Shown: piece after piece, positions 9,211 to 17,473 of the stretch
How positions within the stretch are numbered: the stretch's first letter is position 1
Layout: each line of letters starts with the position of its first letter
Assembly (NCBI GenBank): GCA_003427395.1
Contig: BFEA01000210.1
Coordinates: 224,535 to 245,745, forward strand
Source of the DNA: Chara braunii
Lineage: Eukaryota; Streptophyta; Charophyceae; Charales; Characeae
Direction of reading: 5' to 3'
DNA length: 21,211 nt
Made by a program: the position numbers and the translations under genes
The notes under the pieces: generated by a model
Databases searched by the model: none
Told to the model about the DNA's origin: nothing
Seen by the model: only the letters and a program-made list of their open reading frames with translations

Positions 9211-9649
9211 AATGACAAAACTCAGGCCATAGACTGCTTGTCGCACATGCTTCGACAGCTGCCAGTAAATTACACCTCCGCATGCACAGCTCTCAGTGGA
9301 AAGAAGAAGACGAAGAAGCAGGAGGGGATGTTGAAGCACGGGGATACAGTGCACTGGTTTTATATCGGTGGTATGAGGAGCGGGTGCACCCGCAGCACGT
9401 GCATCTCAACCACGAGGCAGCAGCATCGGAAGAACGGGAATGAGAGGCAGCCGGAGGAGGAGGAGGAGGAGAAGCAGAAGCAGCGACGGGCAATGAAGCG
9501 GCCGTGACGGGGGCCGGCGGTAGCAGCTGCTTCTGTACACACGAAATCACGTGCATATGTGCGATCTGATGGTGGCGCAAAAGCAGCACGACCGAGATTG
9601 GCACGTGAAGTGGCAGAAATGAGCCCCTGCTGCAGATGCTAAGAAGAAG

Positions 9650-9860
9650 TTTGTTGTTGATGATGATGATGATGCTGATTATGATTATGATGACGATGAC
9701 GATGATGAAGACGATGTGGACTTTAACGACGAGGATGCTGATCATGATCATCATTAGGATGATCCATCATGATGGTCGTCGACGATGCGATGATCGTGAT
9801 CGTCCACATCGTCTTCATCATCGTCGTGGAAGATGATGATTTCCACGATCAACGATGGCG
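9650..9860 (+). repeat. GAT/GAC array folding back on a complementary ATC/GTC array
   Basis: A (GAT/GAC)n segment (9655-9721) is followed by its complement. The arms 9698-9721 and 9802-9825 are perfectly inverted over 24 bp, (left arm core gatgaagacgatgtggac). The 80-bp interval holds further semi-palindromes such as tgatcatgatca. The frames here are Asp/Met or Ser/Ile runs and are not genes. Confidence 0.85.
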
Positions 9861-9909
9861 CTGACGCTCATGATGATGACTATGATCGCCACAGAGGGCG
9901 ACGAGGAGC

Positions 9910-9992
9910 AAGAAGAAGAAGAAGAAGAAGAAGAAGAAGAAGAAGAAGAAGAAGGAGGAGGAGGAGGAGGAGGAGGAGGAGAAGAAGAAGAC
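9910..9992 (+). repeat. (GAA)n-(GGA)n-(GAA)n microsatellite
   Basis: A perfect AGA/GAA run from about 9910 to 9953 passes into GGA repeats (about 9953-9980) and back to GAA (about 9981-9992). It is a compound purine trinucleotide array, and the strand is all purine over more than 80 bp. Confidence 0.95.
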
Positions 9993-10276
9993 AAGATGGC
10001 AACCACGAGATTACAGAATTTACTTATACTGACCAGCCCTGGTGTCGATCGTTAAGGCGTCCAGGATGTCGCAAGGGCGTTTCGCGTCCAAGGCGCCGTG
10101 CTTCTGTCGATGCCGCAATGCCGACCTGCTACACGCCGATGTTGTCCAACTCCAGTCACTCACGGTCCCTCCCTTGAGCGCACTGCGCCTCCCGCCCTCC
10201 AAGTCCCCCTAAGGCCCGTTGCGCCCTGCCCGTAAATTCTGAGCTTCAGATACCTAAGCCCTCCAATTACCTGCCT
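9993..10276. other. No recognisable gene
   Basis: This is short unique-looking sequence between two microsatellites. The overlapping frames are extensions of microsatellite frames. No motif was recognised. Confidence 0.5.
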
Positions 10277-10282
10277 TCTCTC

Positions 10283-10342
<60 letters not shown>
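10277..10342 (+). repeat. (CT)n microsatellite
   Basis: About 66 bp of CT dinucleotide carry a single tccc interruption near 10290. Its complement, a (GA)n run, recurs at about 10549-10575. Confidence 0.95.
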
Positions 10343-10344
<2 letters not shown>

Positions 10345-10366
10345 CACTAGCAGTGTTGAGCTACCT

Positions 10367-10464
10367 CAACGCCTGAATCTGGACGTTTTTGCGGTGATGA
10401 GCAGAAATGGTGTTGAGTTTCCTGAAATGCACATCTCCATGAACACGTCGAGATTCAGGCGTTG
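10367..10464 (+). repeat. 14-bp inverted repeat
   Basis: The arms caacgcctgaatct (10367-10380) and agattcaggcgttg (10451-10464) are perfect reverse complements around a 70-bp interval. A smaller gttgag/ctcaac pair (10355-10360 and 10365-10370) overlaps the left arm. The pair could be short terminal inverted repeats of a tiny element or remnants of a hairpin. Confidence 0.8.
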
Positions 10465-10548
10465 AGCAACGAACACAACGCACCCTCATACATTCATTTT
10501 TTGGGTGCGTTATGTTCGGGGGAAGATGGTAGTGGGACTTGGCCCCCG

Positions 10549-10618
10549 TGAGAGAGAGAGAGAGAGAGAGAGGGAGGGAGTCGGCGCGTTGCACGTGTCA
10601 GGCCGTGCAACGCGCCGG

Positions 10619-10684
<66 letters not shown>
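10549..10684 (+). repeat. (GA)n / GC hairpin / (CT)n palindrome running into (CA)n
   Basis: A central hairpin has perfect 14-bp arms, cggcgcgttgcacg (10582-10595) and cgtgcaacgcgccg (10604-10617), with an 8-nt loop. It is flanked on the left by GA repeats (10549-10581, ending gggaggga) and on the right by CT repeats (about 10619-10645), which extend the pairing imperfectly. (CA)n (about 10645-10684) follows and runs directly into the assembly gap. Confidence 0.9.
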
Positions 10685-10749
10685 NNNNNNNNNNNNNNNN
10701 NNNNNNNNNNNNNNNNNNNNNNNNNNNNNNNNNNNNNNNNNNNNNNNNN
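10685..10749. other. Assembly gap (65 N)
   Basis: This is a block of 65 ambiguous bases. The left flank is (CA)n and the right flank begins gtgcgtgcgtgcgtg, so the missing sequence probably continues dinucleotide repeats or closes a CA/TG palindrome. Reading frames crossing it are artefacts. Confidence 0.98.
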
Positions 10750-10790
10750 GTGCGTGCGTGCGTGTTGGAGTATGGATGTATGTGATCCGA

Positions 10791-10945
10791 TGCACCGATG
10801 TCGCTATGTCCGGATCGCATTCCCCCTTGTCGCGATGTGAGAGGTGCTCACGCTTCCGTGTTGCGATAAGCTGCTCATGATTCCATGTCACATAGTCGGA
10901 CCTGCTCATGTTTCCAGGTCGCGACGTCGGCCGTGCTCTTGGGGC
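10791..10945 (+). repeat. Diverged ~31-bp minisatellite
   Basis: About five degenerate units begin at 10791, 10815, 10845, 10872 and 10903, with a partial unit at 10934. The clearest pair shares tgctcatg(a/t)ttccatgtc-like starts and tcgga/tcggc ends, exactly 31 bp apart. Unit spacing varies from 24 to 31 bp. Confidence 0.6.
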
Positions 10946-11640
10946 CAATTTGAATTTAGATGTGGGATCGCGTCGTCGCTCCTCGTCACGGTTGCTTCCA
11001 CGTATTGCCCTCATCCACAAGCAGCACAACGGTTGTTTGGACACACAGGTGCCCCTTGCATTGTACCTGCCGGTACAACGGTAGCTCATCACCCGACCCC
11101 GCCACTACCTCCGTTCTTCCGGCATCCCTTTCCTCTTCCCGCAGGCAGGCCTTTGCTTGGAAACCTTTGACACCTTTGACATTTACCGGATTTATTCCCG
11201 CAGGCCTATCCCGCTCGCGACCTTTTTTTAGTTCTCCCCGAATCCGCTTAGCGCGGGCTTAGCTCATACTACACTTGACCGTCGTGGCTAAGAGCCCAGT
11301 AGCCACGCAATCCGGTTTAGTTGTGTGGTGGCCGGTAAGGACACAGATCCGTCATGCCATGTGTCTGTGGGACAGGCGATCCTGCGAGCACACATTCTTC
11401 GGGCATCACAGCAACGTACCACAATGCCACAGTTCCCGTAGCAAGGACCAAGGAGCCCCGTTCCAAATTAGAAGGGGCAATAATAGCATATAACTGAAAC
11501 TGATGAGGGGAGGGAGCAGCGGAACAGGCAGGGGGTGCCAGACAGTTCACTAACAGACGACCTAGCTGAACTGGGTTGAGGGGGTCTGTCATTTCCCATG
11601 TTTGACAGTTACTGATTGTAACCCCCCCATTTTGAACCGA
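10946..11640. other. No recognisable gene
   Basis: Frames of 72-114 codons occur on both strands, but none has a motif or a convincing composition. I could not define a repeat boundary or an RNA gene in this interval. Confidence 0.5.
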
Positions 11641-11645
11641 CAGTA

Positions 11646-11810
11646 ACAGTAACTTTTCCAAGCTACCTTTTTCGGGGACAGTAACTTTTCCAAGCTACCA
11701 TTTTTCAGGGACAGTAACTTTTCCAAGCTACCTTCTTCAGGGACAGTAACTTTTCCGAGCTACCATTTTCAGGGACAGTAACTTTTCCAAGCTACCTTTT
11801 TCAGGGACAG
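11646..11810 (+). repeat. 32-33 bp minisatellite array, five units
   Basis: Units start with acagtaacttttcc at 11646, 11678, 11711, 11743 and 11775, and a sixth start is cut off at 11807. They differ at a few positions (ccttttt, ccatttt or ccttctt; caagc or cgagc). The last unit is followed at once by LINE coding sequence. Another unit resumes after the LINE poly(A) at 13444, so one array was probably split by the insertion. Confidence 0.93.
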
Positions 11811-12662
11811 AGATGGCAAAGGCATCTGAATATAGACAGGCGGCTTCTGACCCCCATACGTTGGTTCTATAGCTTCAAAACTAAGCCTGCCAAAATCACC
11901 TCGCTCCAGTGGCAGATAGTACACCGCTGCCTACCGACGAATAACTGGCTGGTAGACCATTCGCACCTGGAGCAACAGGGCAAAATCCTCCCGTGGTGCG
12001 CACGCTGCAGTGGAAACTTTCCCTCACGGAAAAGAGCAGAGACGATCGAACATGTTTTCCTCCAATGCCCATCTGCAACCCTCATGTGGAGGTGGTGGGA
12101 CAGGATCTGGAGACAAATGGTCCCCGGAATCCTGTGGCCGTGGGACTGGAGAGCCCTCCTACTGGGACACTACCCGGAGCTCCAAGGCGACACATACGTG
12201 AGTAACATGTTTCACCTGGGCAGGCGCGCTGTGCTCTGGACGATATGGTGGCAGCGCTGTGCCCTGGTACTTGACCACGTGCACGTGGGAAGGGAGGAGG
12301 GACGGGAACACCTTAAACAACATTTCCAGCTAGAACTCCTGAGGCAGTGGGAAGCAACCAAAAGGACCTTCGAATCGCTGCATGAAAAAAAGGACATTTT
12401 GGAACGAATTGCAGGATTCTCTAAGGATTGGCTGGGTGGGGTACAAGGGGGCTGGGTGGCAGAGGTGAGATGGCCGGGAGGAGATGATGAAGGTAGCGGG
12501 GTGAGGAACGTCGTGGGTAGCAAGGCAAGGAACGTCTCCCGTGACTACCGCCTGCACTTTAAGAACTGGATGCACATCGATCCCGGGATTCCCCTAAGAC
12601 CGGCAGAAGAGTTCCCGGACCCCTTTCCCCCGCACCCCTTGGCCCTGGAGCTTCGTATATGA
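11811..12662 (+). CDS. LINE reverse-transcriptase ORF, C-terminal fragment with zf-RVT
   Basis: About 283 codons are open in one frame from the minisatellite junction to TGA, with no initiating ATG of its own. The N-terminal part reads as a classic zf-RVT region: a W..(H)R.LPTN.WL segment, then C..C, ETIEHVF.QCP.A..MW, followed by RAVLWTIWW.R. This zinc-binding module lies at the C-terminus of plant and protist LINE polyproteins, after the RT and RNase H or linker. A basic/acidic tail of about 150 residues follows (around EGREHLKQHFQLELLRQWEATKR in part). The upstream RT fingers and palm are missing, so the copy cannot mobilise itself. An internal ATG at 12084 lies after the zinc ligands and is not a real start. 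Confidence 0.82.
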   Translation, partial: RWQRHLNIDRRLLTPIRWFYSFKTKPAKITSLQWQIVHRCLPTNNWLVDHSHLEQQGKILPWCARCSGNFPSRKRAETIEHVFLQCPSATLMWRWWDRIWRQMVPGILWPWDWRALLLGHYPELQGDTYVSNMFHLGRRAVLWTIWWQRCALVLDHVHVGREEGREHLKQHFQLELLRQWEATKRTFESLHEKKDILERIAGFSKDWLGGVQGGWVAEVRWPGGDDEGSGVRNVVGSKARNVSRDYRLHFKNWMHIDPGIPLRPAEEFPDPFPPHPLALELRI

Positions 12663-12693
12663 TACACCAGTCCCAATCCCTCCCTTACTTGAC

Positions 12694-13320
12694 GCAGGAC
12701 CCCGTTTCCAGCAGGTGGTTCTCCTCACCAATAGACGAAGCTTCTACAAAAAACGGGGTAGGGGGAGCACCGTCCTGTACAAACGTATTTATGGGACGCT
12801 GGGCCCGGTTCCCAGCAGGTGCGGCTACCCACACAATCCTCAGAAAACTCAGGCCCTTCAGTACCTCTCCAAAGGGATTTAGTTGACCACACTGACGTAT
12901 TCATGGGACGCTGGGCCCGGTCCTCAGCAGGTGGAGCGCAGGATTTAGGGGAGGGCGCTGTTTGGCACAGAGGTAGTCTTGGGACGCTGGGCCCGGTTCC
13001 CAGCAGGTGTGGCCTCCCACACAATTCTCAGAAATGCTCAACACTCTTCAGTATCCTTCTGCATTCTTCTGTATCACTGTATCTCTCAAAAGGTCCTCAG
13101 CTAATTTCAGCCTAAATAGGGCGCCACGAGGATAGCGGGTGGATGGCAGAAGCTAGGGGATGGAGGGGGACTCCACCGGTGGCCCCCCCCAATACCCGAC
13201 CCTGCCGCAGTCTGTGTGGGGATGGGACGCTGGACCCGTTTTCCAGCACCGTGGCGTCACTCTCATTGATGTACTGCATGGCAATGATGTAATTTTGGGA
13301 TGCTGGACCCGGTTTCCAGC
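12694..13320 (+). repeat. Cluster of six stem-loop motifs in the LINE 3' UTR
   Basis: Six copies of a roughly 19-nt stem-loop (6-bp stem, 7-nt loop) lie at 12694-12712, 12798-12816, 12910-12928, 12986-13004, 13229-13247 and 13302-13320. The consensus is ggga(c/t)GCTGG(G/A)cccggtt(C/T)CCAGCaggtg. Stem pairs vary together (GGG/CCC, GGA/TCC) and one copy uses a G-T wobble. The oldest-looking copy (12694) has one A-A mismatch. Copies at 12793 and 12981 share about 60 further bases (acacaat.ctcagaaa.ctca). Copies at 12694 and 13302 share a ccaatagayg.agc downstream block. The function is unknown; a role in LINE RNA recognition is conceivable. Confidence 0.85.
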
Positions 13321-13443
13321 AGGTGCTGCTCCCCACCAATAGATGGAGCGGCCCACTAGGCAAAGCCTCAATCCCGGCGGTTCTCTTACCACCACCAGGA
13401 TAGAGGCCTTGCACAAGGGCCTTACCAAAAAAAAAAAAAAAAA

Positions 13444-13483
13444 CAGGGACAGTAACTTTTCCAAGCTACCTTTTTCAGGGACA
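13444..13483 (+). repeat. Minisatellite unit after the LINE tail (40-bp direct repeat)
   Basis: These 40 bp are identical to 11770-11809. The sequence follows A17 without any spacer, so it marks the 3' junction of the LINE insertion. Confidence 0.92.
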
Positions 13484-13520
13484 CATGCAGCCATGACTCT
13501 TCCGGGATTTCTGGGGGGGT

Positions 13521-13593
13521 TTCGCTGGATATCCATCCAGGCAAAATGGGGTCACATGAGAGGCCCGTTTTGCCTGGATGGATATCCAGCGAA
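13521..13593 (+). repeat. Strong hairpin, 26-bp perfect arms
   Basis: Arms 13521-13546 and 13568-13593 are perfectly complementary; the arm core is ctggatatccatccaggc. Pairing continues inward through a T-G wobble and three G-C pairs, giving a stem of about 30 bp with a 13-nt apical loop. On both strands the transcript would form a long uninterrupted stem. It could be a minimal foldback element or a small-RNA precursor-like structure. No coding frame explains it. Confidence 0.9.
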
Positions 13594-15439
13594 GAGGCGC
13601 CCGGGTAGTTGCCGAAAGTTACGGCCGTCAACCGGCCGCATATTTGTTTTTCAAGTGGGAAAAGGTACTGATGGTTTAAGCCACCAGTACTTGGCCCAGC
13701 TATTGGCCGCGGAAAAAAATAGAGTAGAAACGTTTCTAGTCGGATGAATTTGGGCGCTCCTGTAGTACTGGCGTGTACATTTCCTAACATAGTGGCTTGT
13801 TAACGGGCTACTGGTGGTTTAAGCCGCCAGTTCACACAAAGCAGAGTACTGCTCTTACGGTTTTATGGTTTATGCGGTAAGAGCATGTTACATGGTAAGA
13901 GCATTTTGATTCAGGCCTGGGCCGGTAGGGAAAGCAGCAGGCCCCTTTGCAAAGGCGCAGTTCCAGGCTCATGAGCCTTGGAAGGTAGCTTCATTGACGC
14001 AGGCTTGTGCGGACTGGTGGTTTCGAGCACCAGTACATGGGCCCAACCAACTTGAAAATCACGATTGAGTCACTCCGAAAAAAATAGAGCCTGAGGGCAA
14101 CCGGACCACAACGGATGGCGGCGCCATCCAAAAATAAAACGCCAGCACCAAGCTGGCATGTCAATCTGCCTTGTACAAAAGAGGCATGGATGTTAATACT
14201 CGCAGTGCACCCCCGGATAGTAGGCATGGAGTGGTCCTTATGACAGTCTGGAGGCAAAGCGCTTTGTTGGCAATCAGGGCATGGTTGTTGATCTACGGCC
14301 CAGCGGACATGACAAAAAAAGAAAGAGAAAATACTGCCTTCTTCTTAGGGGCAGGGAAGGGTGCCTTATTCTGTTTTGAGGTCGTTCTTTTTTGCCGCGG
14401 GTCGCAGACCAAGTGCCACGTACGCATTTGTTTCCACTCACAGAGCATGGAGAGATACAGTCTCAATTAGCAGAAGAAAAGGAAGGAACACCAGGCCCGC
14501 CAAATATACAATAAGGCTTGTGCTCCACCGACTTGACTCAAACCGCCAGTACCTTCCCCTGCTTGAAAATCAATTCCGTGCCGGGTTAAGTGGAGTCCAA
14601 GCAGGATCTAACCGCCGTAGATAAATTTCATCGGTGTCCCATTTTGCGTCCGGGCCTTTTTTTCTGCCCACGGTCGATATATGGGAAAGGTACTCAAGTT
14701 AAACCACCGGTACCTCGCCCAGCTATGCAGCCCGACCCTCCGGCGACCGGTATGCCGAGCCTGCCTAGCCTGGCAGTACCAGTAGCAGGACGGGCCGAGG
14801 CTAGGGGGACCAGAGAAAGTGGGGAGGGGGGGGGAAGAGCAGAAGTGCTGGGGACGTGAATGCAGTTGCATGCGTTCTCCGAAGTGCAAGTGTGAGCATG
14901 CCTTCTGTACCTCACCCATAGGCCCGCTGCTTTGTTGTAACAATCATCAATAGAAGAAGCCAAAAAAAAAAAAAAAGTCTGCTCGTCATCTGATTCTTGA
15001 AGAAACCCACTTAGCCCATTTATCGGTCGGATACATTCTCCGAAATGGCAATGCAAGTGAATCTATCTTTCTTCGATTGTGGACAGGTCCCTTGGGGAAA
15101 GGAGAAGCGTGAGCCGGGCCTGTTGGACTTCGTTTCCCGGACGACCACTTTGCACATGGACAACGCCCCTCCGACGTGGCATGTTAACGGCTGCATTGGA
15201 AATTTTTTGCAGGCCAAGCGAGCCAAGCTGCTTGGGCCAGCAGCGCAATTCAGAGTAGAGCCGGGATCCAAAAGCTGGTCTTTGGTAAGCAATCAACAAG
15301 AAAAGGTACCTCTAATAGAATATACACCAAAAATGGGGACCAGACTGCAACGTTCAACTGTAAAGAAAACTCCAGCATTCTTGGCCAGCAAGAGATTAAC
15401 ACGGATCAAGAATGGTACGGAATCGAGACAAGATTGGCG
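13594..15439. other. No recognisable gene; dispersed accagtac motif copies and poly(A)
   Basis: A diverged motif of about 35 bp (gtttaagccaccagtac.tggcccagct) occurs at 13674-13706, partly at 13812-13830, 14014-14045 and 14535-14556, and at 14697-14728. The first and last copies share an upstream ggaaaaggtact-like context. A tgctcttac/gtaagagca inverted pair lies near 13849-13900. A run of 15 A lies at 14962-14976. Short inverted words flank ggatggcggcgccatcc near 14114. The 158-codon frame at 15045-15521 has no recognisable motif and ends inside a repeat, so it is not called. Confidence 0.5.
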
Positions 15440-15760
15440 TCTGTTGGTCCCAGTGGTCTGCGAATGGACGAGGCCAGAACGACACTGGTTGGTGCTGGGT
15501 CTTGGTCGCGCTGCCCTGTAACTCGAGCTGTACGGGGCATGAGACCTGTTAGAGAGATCTGGGGAGTCGTCGAGGGTGGAAGGTGCTTCAGTGTCTGTTG
15601 GTGGGCTGGTACTTAGTCAACACTGGCCGGAGCCAGGGCGGGTCGCTCTGCCCTGTAGCCTAGCAGATGGGGGGTTTCTGGGGTGGGTCGCGCCACCCTG
15701 TAACCTAGCAGTTGGGGGTATGAGGCCTGGTAAAGATTGAGTATCGGGGTTTAGGCCGGA
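15440..15760 (+). repeat. Dispersed repeat family R, partial copies (plus orientation)
   Basis: The segment gccagaacgacactggttgg, followed by ctgccctgtaactcgagctg and gagacctgttagagagatctggg, matches the reverse complement of the repeats at 17.0-18.0 kb and the plus strand at 20.48 kb. A second, shorter block follows at about 15620-15750 (cactggccggagccag, ctgccctgtagcctagcag, atgaggcctggtaaagat). No coding potential is conserved between copies, so I read it as a non-coding interspersed repeat. Confidence 0.65.
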
Positions 15761-15875
15761 GGTGGATAAGGTTGGGCTGCTGAAATGCTCTGCGGTAGGT
15801 GGTTCTTGGTTTGAAAGCCTCGGAGAATCTCAGTTGGTTCTTGTTTTTTTCACAAGTAAGTTGGCTGTTCGGTGG

Positions 15876-15877
<2 letters not shown>

Positions 15878-15906
<29 letters not shown>

Positions 15907-15911
15907 GCCCN
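15878..15911 (-). repeat. Poly(T) run of 27 with a nearby ambiguous base
   Basis: T27 at 15878-15904 would be the poly(A) tail of a minus-strand retroelement. It starts directly after ctgttcggtggtctt (15865-15879), a 15-mer found again at 20394-20408 without the poly(T). A single N at 15911 marks uncertain base calling after the homopolymer. Confidence 0.85.
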
Positions 15912-16230
15912 GGGTGTTGTAGAGGCCGGTTACTAGGCACACATTGATCGCCAGGAGCGGTCAGCCAAGGTCGTCCTGAGGGAACGAGGCTACCTTCCCA
16001 TCCCATTCTCACATCAATACTCCTAGCGCACCCCCTATCTCTACTATCCTACCTCAGTGTGACCAGCACTCAGGACCATTACCCCTATCGAGGGGAACTT
16101 GGACCGAACAGCAGTGACAGGCACCAGGGCTAGCCATGACCCAGCCCTGGTGGAAGCGGAATTGAACGAACCTCGTCGCACGGGAACTTCGGACGCCAGG
16201 CCCAAGCAATCTCCTACTAGCCCCTAAGTT
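15912..16230. other. No gene; one small hairpin
   Basis: No supported frame. A perfect 10-bp inverted repeat, caccagggct (16122-16131) and agccctggtg (16143-16152), has an 11-nt loop, and a smaller cccct/agggg pair lies near 16082-16095. If the T27 run is a retroelement tail, this stretch may be part of that minus-strand element, but I recognise no family. Confidence 0.5.
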
Positions 16231-16560
16231 GACCAACTGGTAACTCACGCCCTCTACTCGCCCACCACAGTTCTAGTAGATTTTAAGGCAGGGTACTTAT
16301 CCTCGAAACGCCTATCCTCATCGTTAGTTAGTCCAGACCAACCAGTGACTCACGCCCTCTACTCGCCCCCACAGCCCTAGTCTGCCACCCACAGTCCAGC
16401 TGATATTAAGGGGGGTACTTATCATCGAGACGCCTATCATCATCATTAGTTGATCTAGACCAACCAGCGACTCACGCCCTCTACTCACCCACCACTGACC
16501 TAGCTGATATTAACGGGGGTACTTATCATCGAACGCCTATCATCATTATCAGTTGATCGT
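16231..16560 (+). repeat. Tandem repeat with units of about 103-122 bp, three units
   Basis: Units begin gaccaac(t/c)(g/a)g.gactcacgcc-like at 16231, 16336 and 16458. Each continues through cctctactcgccc and gggtacttatc(a/c)tcga to a (t)catcatcatta.ttgat end. Unit lengths are about 105, 122 and 103 bp, differing by a short cccacag-type insertion. Each unit contains a small catcat run. Confidence 0.85.
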
Positions 16561-16639
16561 GACCTTCTCCCAGCCCTATGGTTGTGAATGTGTATTTTAT
16601 GCTTTGTATTTGTAGATGTGTGCCCGTGGGCTATGTGTA

Positions 16640-16657
16640 TGTGGACCCGATTCCATA
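16640..16657 (+). repeat. Stem-loop motif copy outside the LINE
   Basis: TGTGGA-cccgat-TCCATA is a copy of the LINE 3' UTR stem-loop. The outer pair has changed from G-C to T-A on both sides and one pair is a G-T wobble, so the stem is kept. It is followed by gctgctccccacc.atggagc, which also follows the copy at 13302. Confidence 0.7.
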
Positions 16658-16673
16658 GCAGACGCTGCTCCCC

Positions 16674-16763
16674 ACCATGGAGCATCTGCAAGGTGAGTGT
16701 ATAGTATGTGTGTATGGTACCATGGAGCATCTGCAAGGTGAGTGTATAGTATGTGTGTATGGT
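16674..16763 (+). repeat. Perfect 45-bp tandem duplication
   Basis: Units 16674-16718 and 16719-16763 are identical (start accatggagcatctgcaagg). Perfect identity amid diverged repeats suggests a recent duplication or an assembly effect. Confidence 0.95.
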
Positions 16764-16863
16764 ATGTATCGTAGCTGTGCTATCTGGGGCGGTATCTCTG
16801 TGTGTGGATATATGTGGTAGAGACAGGCCTATCTGGACCGGACTCCCCCCAAAGTCCGAGATC

Positions 16864-16973
16864 AGACTCGAACCGGTGCCCAAGGCTGATATTACCAATA
16901 ATAAGATTGAGGCCGGGGTCCTCACAGTCTGCCCGGAGTGATCGAACCGAAACTACTGAGAACCGGGCTCAGC
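16864..16973 (-). repeat. tRNA-like / SINE-like fragment with a stem-loop motif copy
   Basis: On the minus strand a polymerase III B-box-like word (ggttcgagtct, 16864-16874) lies downstream of a loose A-box-like segment (gcagactgtgaggacc, about 16918-16933). Just upstream on the same strand is another stem-loop copy (16955-16973; GCTGAG-cccggtt-CTCAGT), again with compensated stem pairs. The same ggttcgagtct word occurs in the tRNA-like palindrome near 19950. The A box is weak, so the tRNA origin is tentative. Confidence 0.4.
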
Positions 16974-16987
16974 ATCCCTCAAATGGA

Positions 16988-17460
16988 TATGATGATGACC
17001 ATGATGATAATGATGCTAATGAAAATGATGATTCAAATATATGAAAAAATATGGAATATTATGCTATATCAGCTATTCTGGCCTCCTAATCCTAGTACAA
17101 CTCTTAGCCCTTCCTGTACCAGGACACTGTACCTCAGAGACAAAACCAACCTAACCAACATCAACCATAGCTGATCTCTTCTCGCCTCCTTGCAGCCCCC
17201 CCCGGTGCACCACTGGAATGCCTTCCACCCTCAGCAAGCCCCAGATCTCTCTACAAGGCTGCACACTCCTGCCATTTACAGGTTACAGGGCAACGCCCCA
17301 GCTCCGGCCAGCGTCGTTCTGGCATCGGTAAACCAAGGGCACAGAACAGAGCAACTCAGTAGATATCAGTCCAGGTTCAACCATCTCTGAAGTCCTATAT
17401 CCCGGATGTGGAAGAATGCTAGATGCTGCCAAAATTTCAGAACACCAAAAAGCTTAATAT
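16988..17460 (-). repeat. Repeat family R copy 1 with (GAT)n flank
   Basis: A GAT-rich run (16988-17035) is followed by about 400 bp (17061-17460) that match 17605-18034. Shared blocks include atgctatatcagc, gccagcgtcgttctggcatc and acaccaaaaagctt. The opposite-orientation copies near 15.4 and 20.5 kb share its core. If R is a retroposed element read on the minus strand, the (ATC)n would lie at its 3' end as a microsatellite tail. Confidence 0.8.
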
Positions 17461-17473
17461 AACAATAATCAGA

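Larger units (their letters stand above)
11811..13443 (+). mobile_element. 5'-truncated LINE (non-LTR retrotransposon) inside a minisatellite
   Basis: The element consists of the C-terminal end of a reverse-transcriptase ORF (11811-12662), a 3' UTR of about 760 bp rich in short stem-loops, and a perfect A17 tail (13427-13443). The same 40-bp sequence is present immediately before (11770-11809) and immediately after it (13444-13483). That is either a target-site duplication or simply adjacent units of the host minisatellite. Most of the RT and all of the endonuclease are absent, as in typical 5' truncation during target-primed reverse transcription. The 5' boundary is taken from the end of minisatellite homology. 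Confidence 0.82.

Noticed and set aside
9079-9507. 142-codon Lys/Glu-rich frame
   Set aside because: The composition follows from the polypurine tract; no motif, and the charged runs match simple GAG/AAG repeats.
10505-11092. Frames crossing the N block
   Set aside because: They include 65 unknown bases and dinucleotide repeats, so they cannot be real calls.
15045-15521. 158-codon plus-strand frame
   Set aside because: Ordinary-looking composition but no recognised motif; its end runs into repeat family R.
16231-16560. CRISPR-like array
   Set aside because: Units are long and repeat along their whole length, with no unique spacers of constant size and no cas genes.
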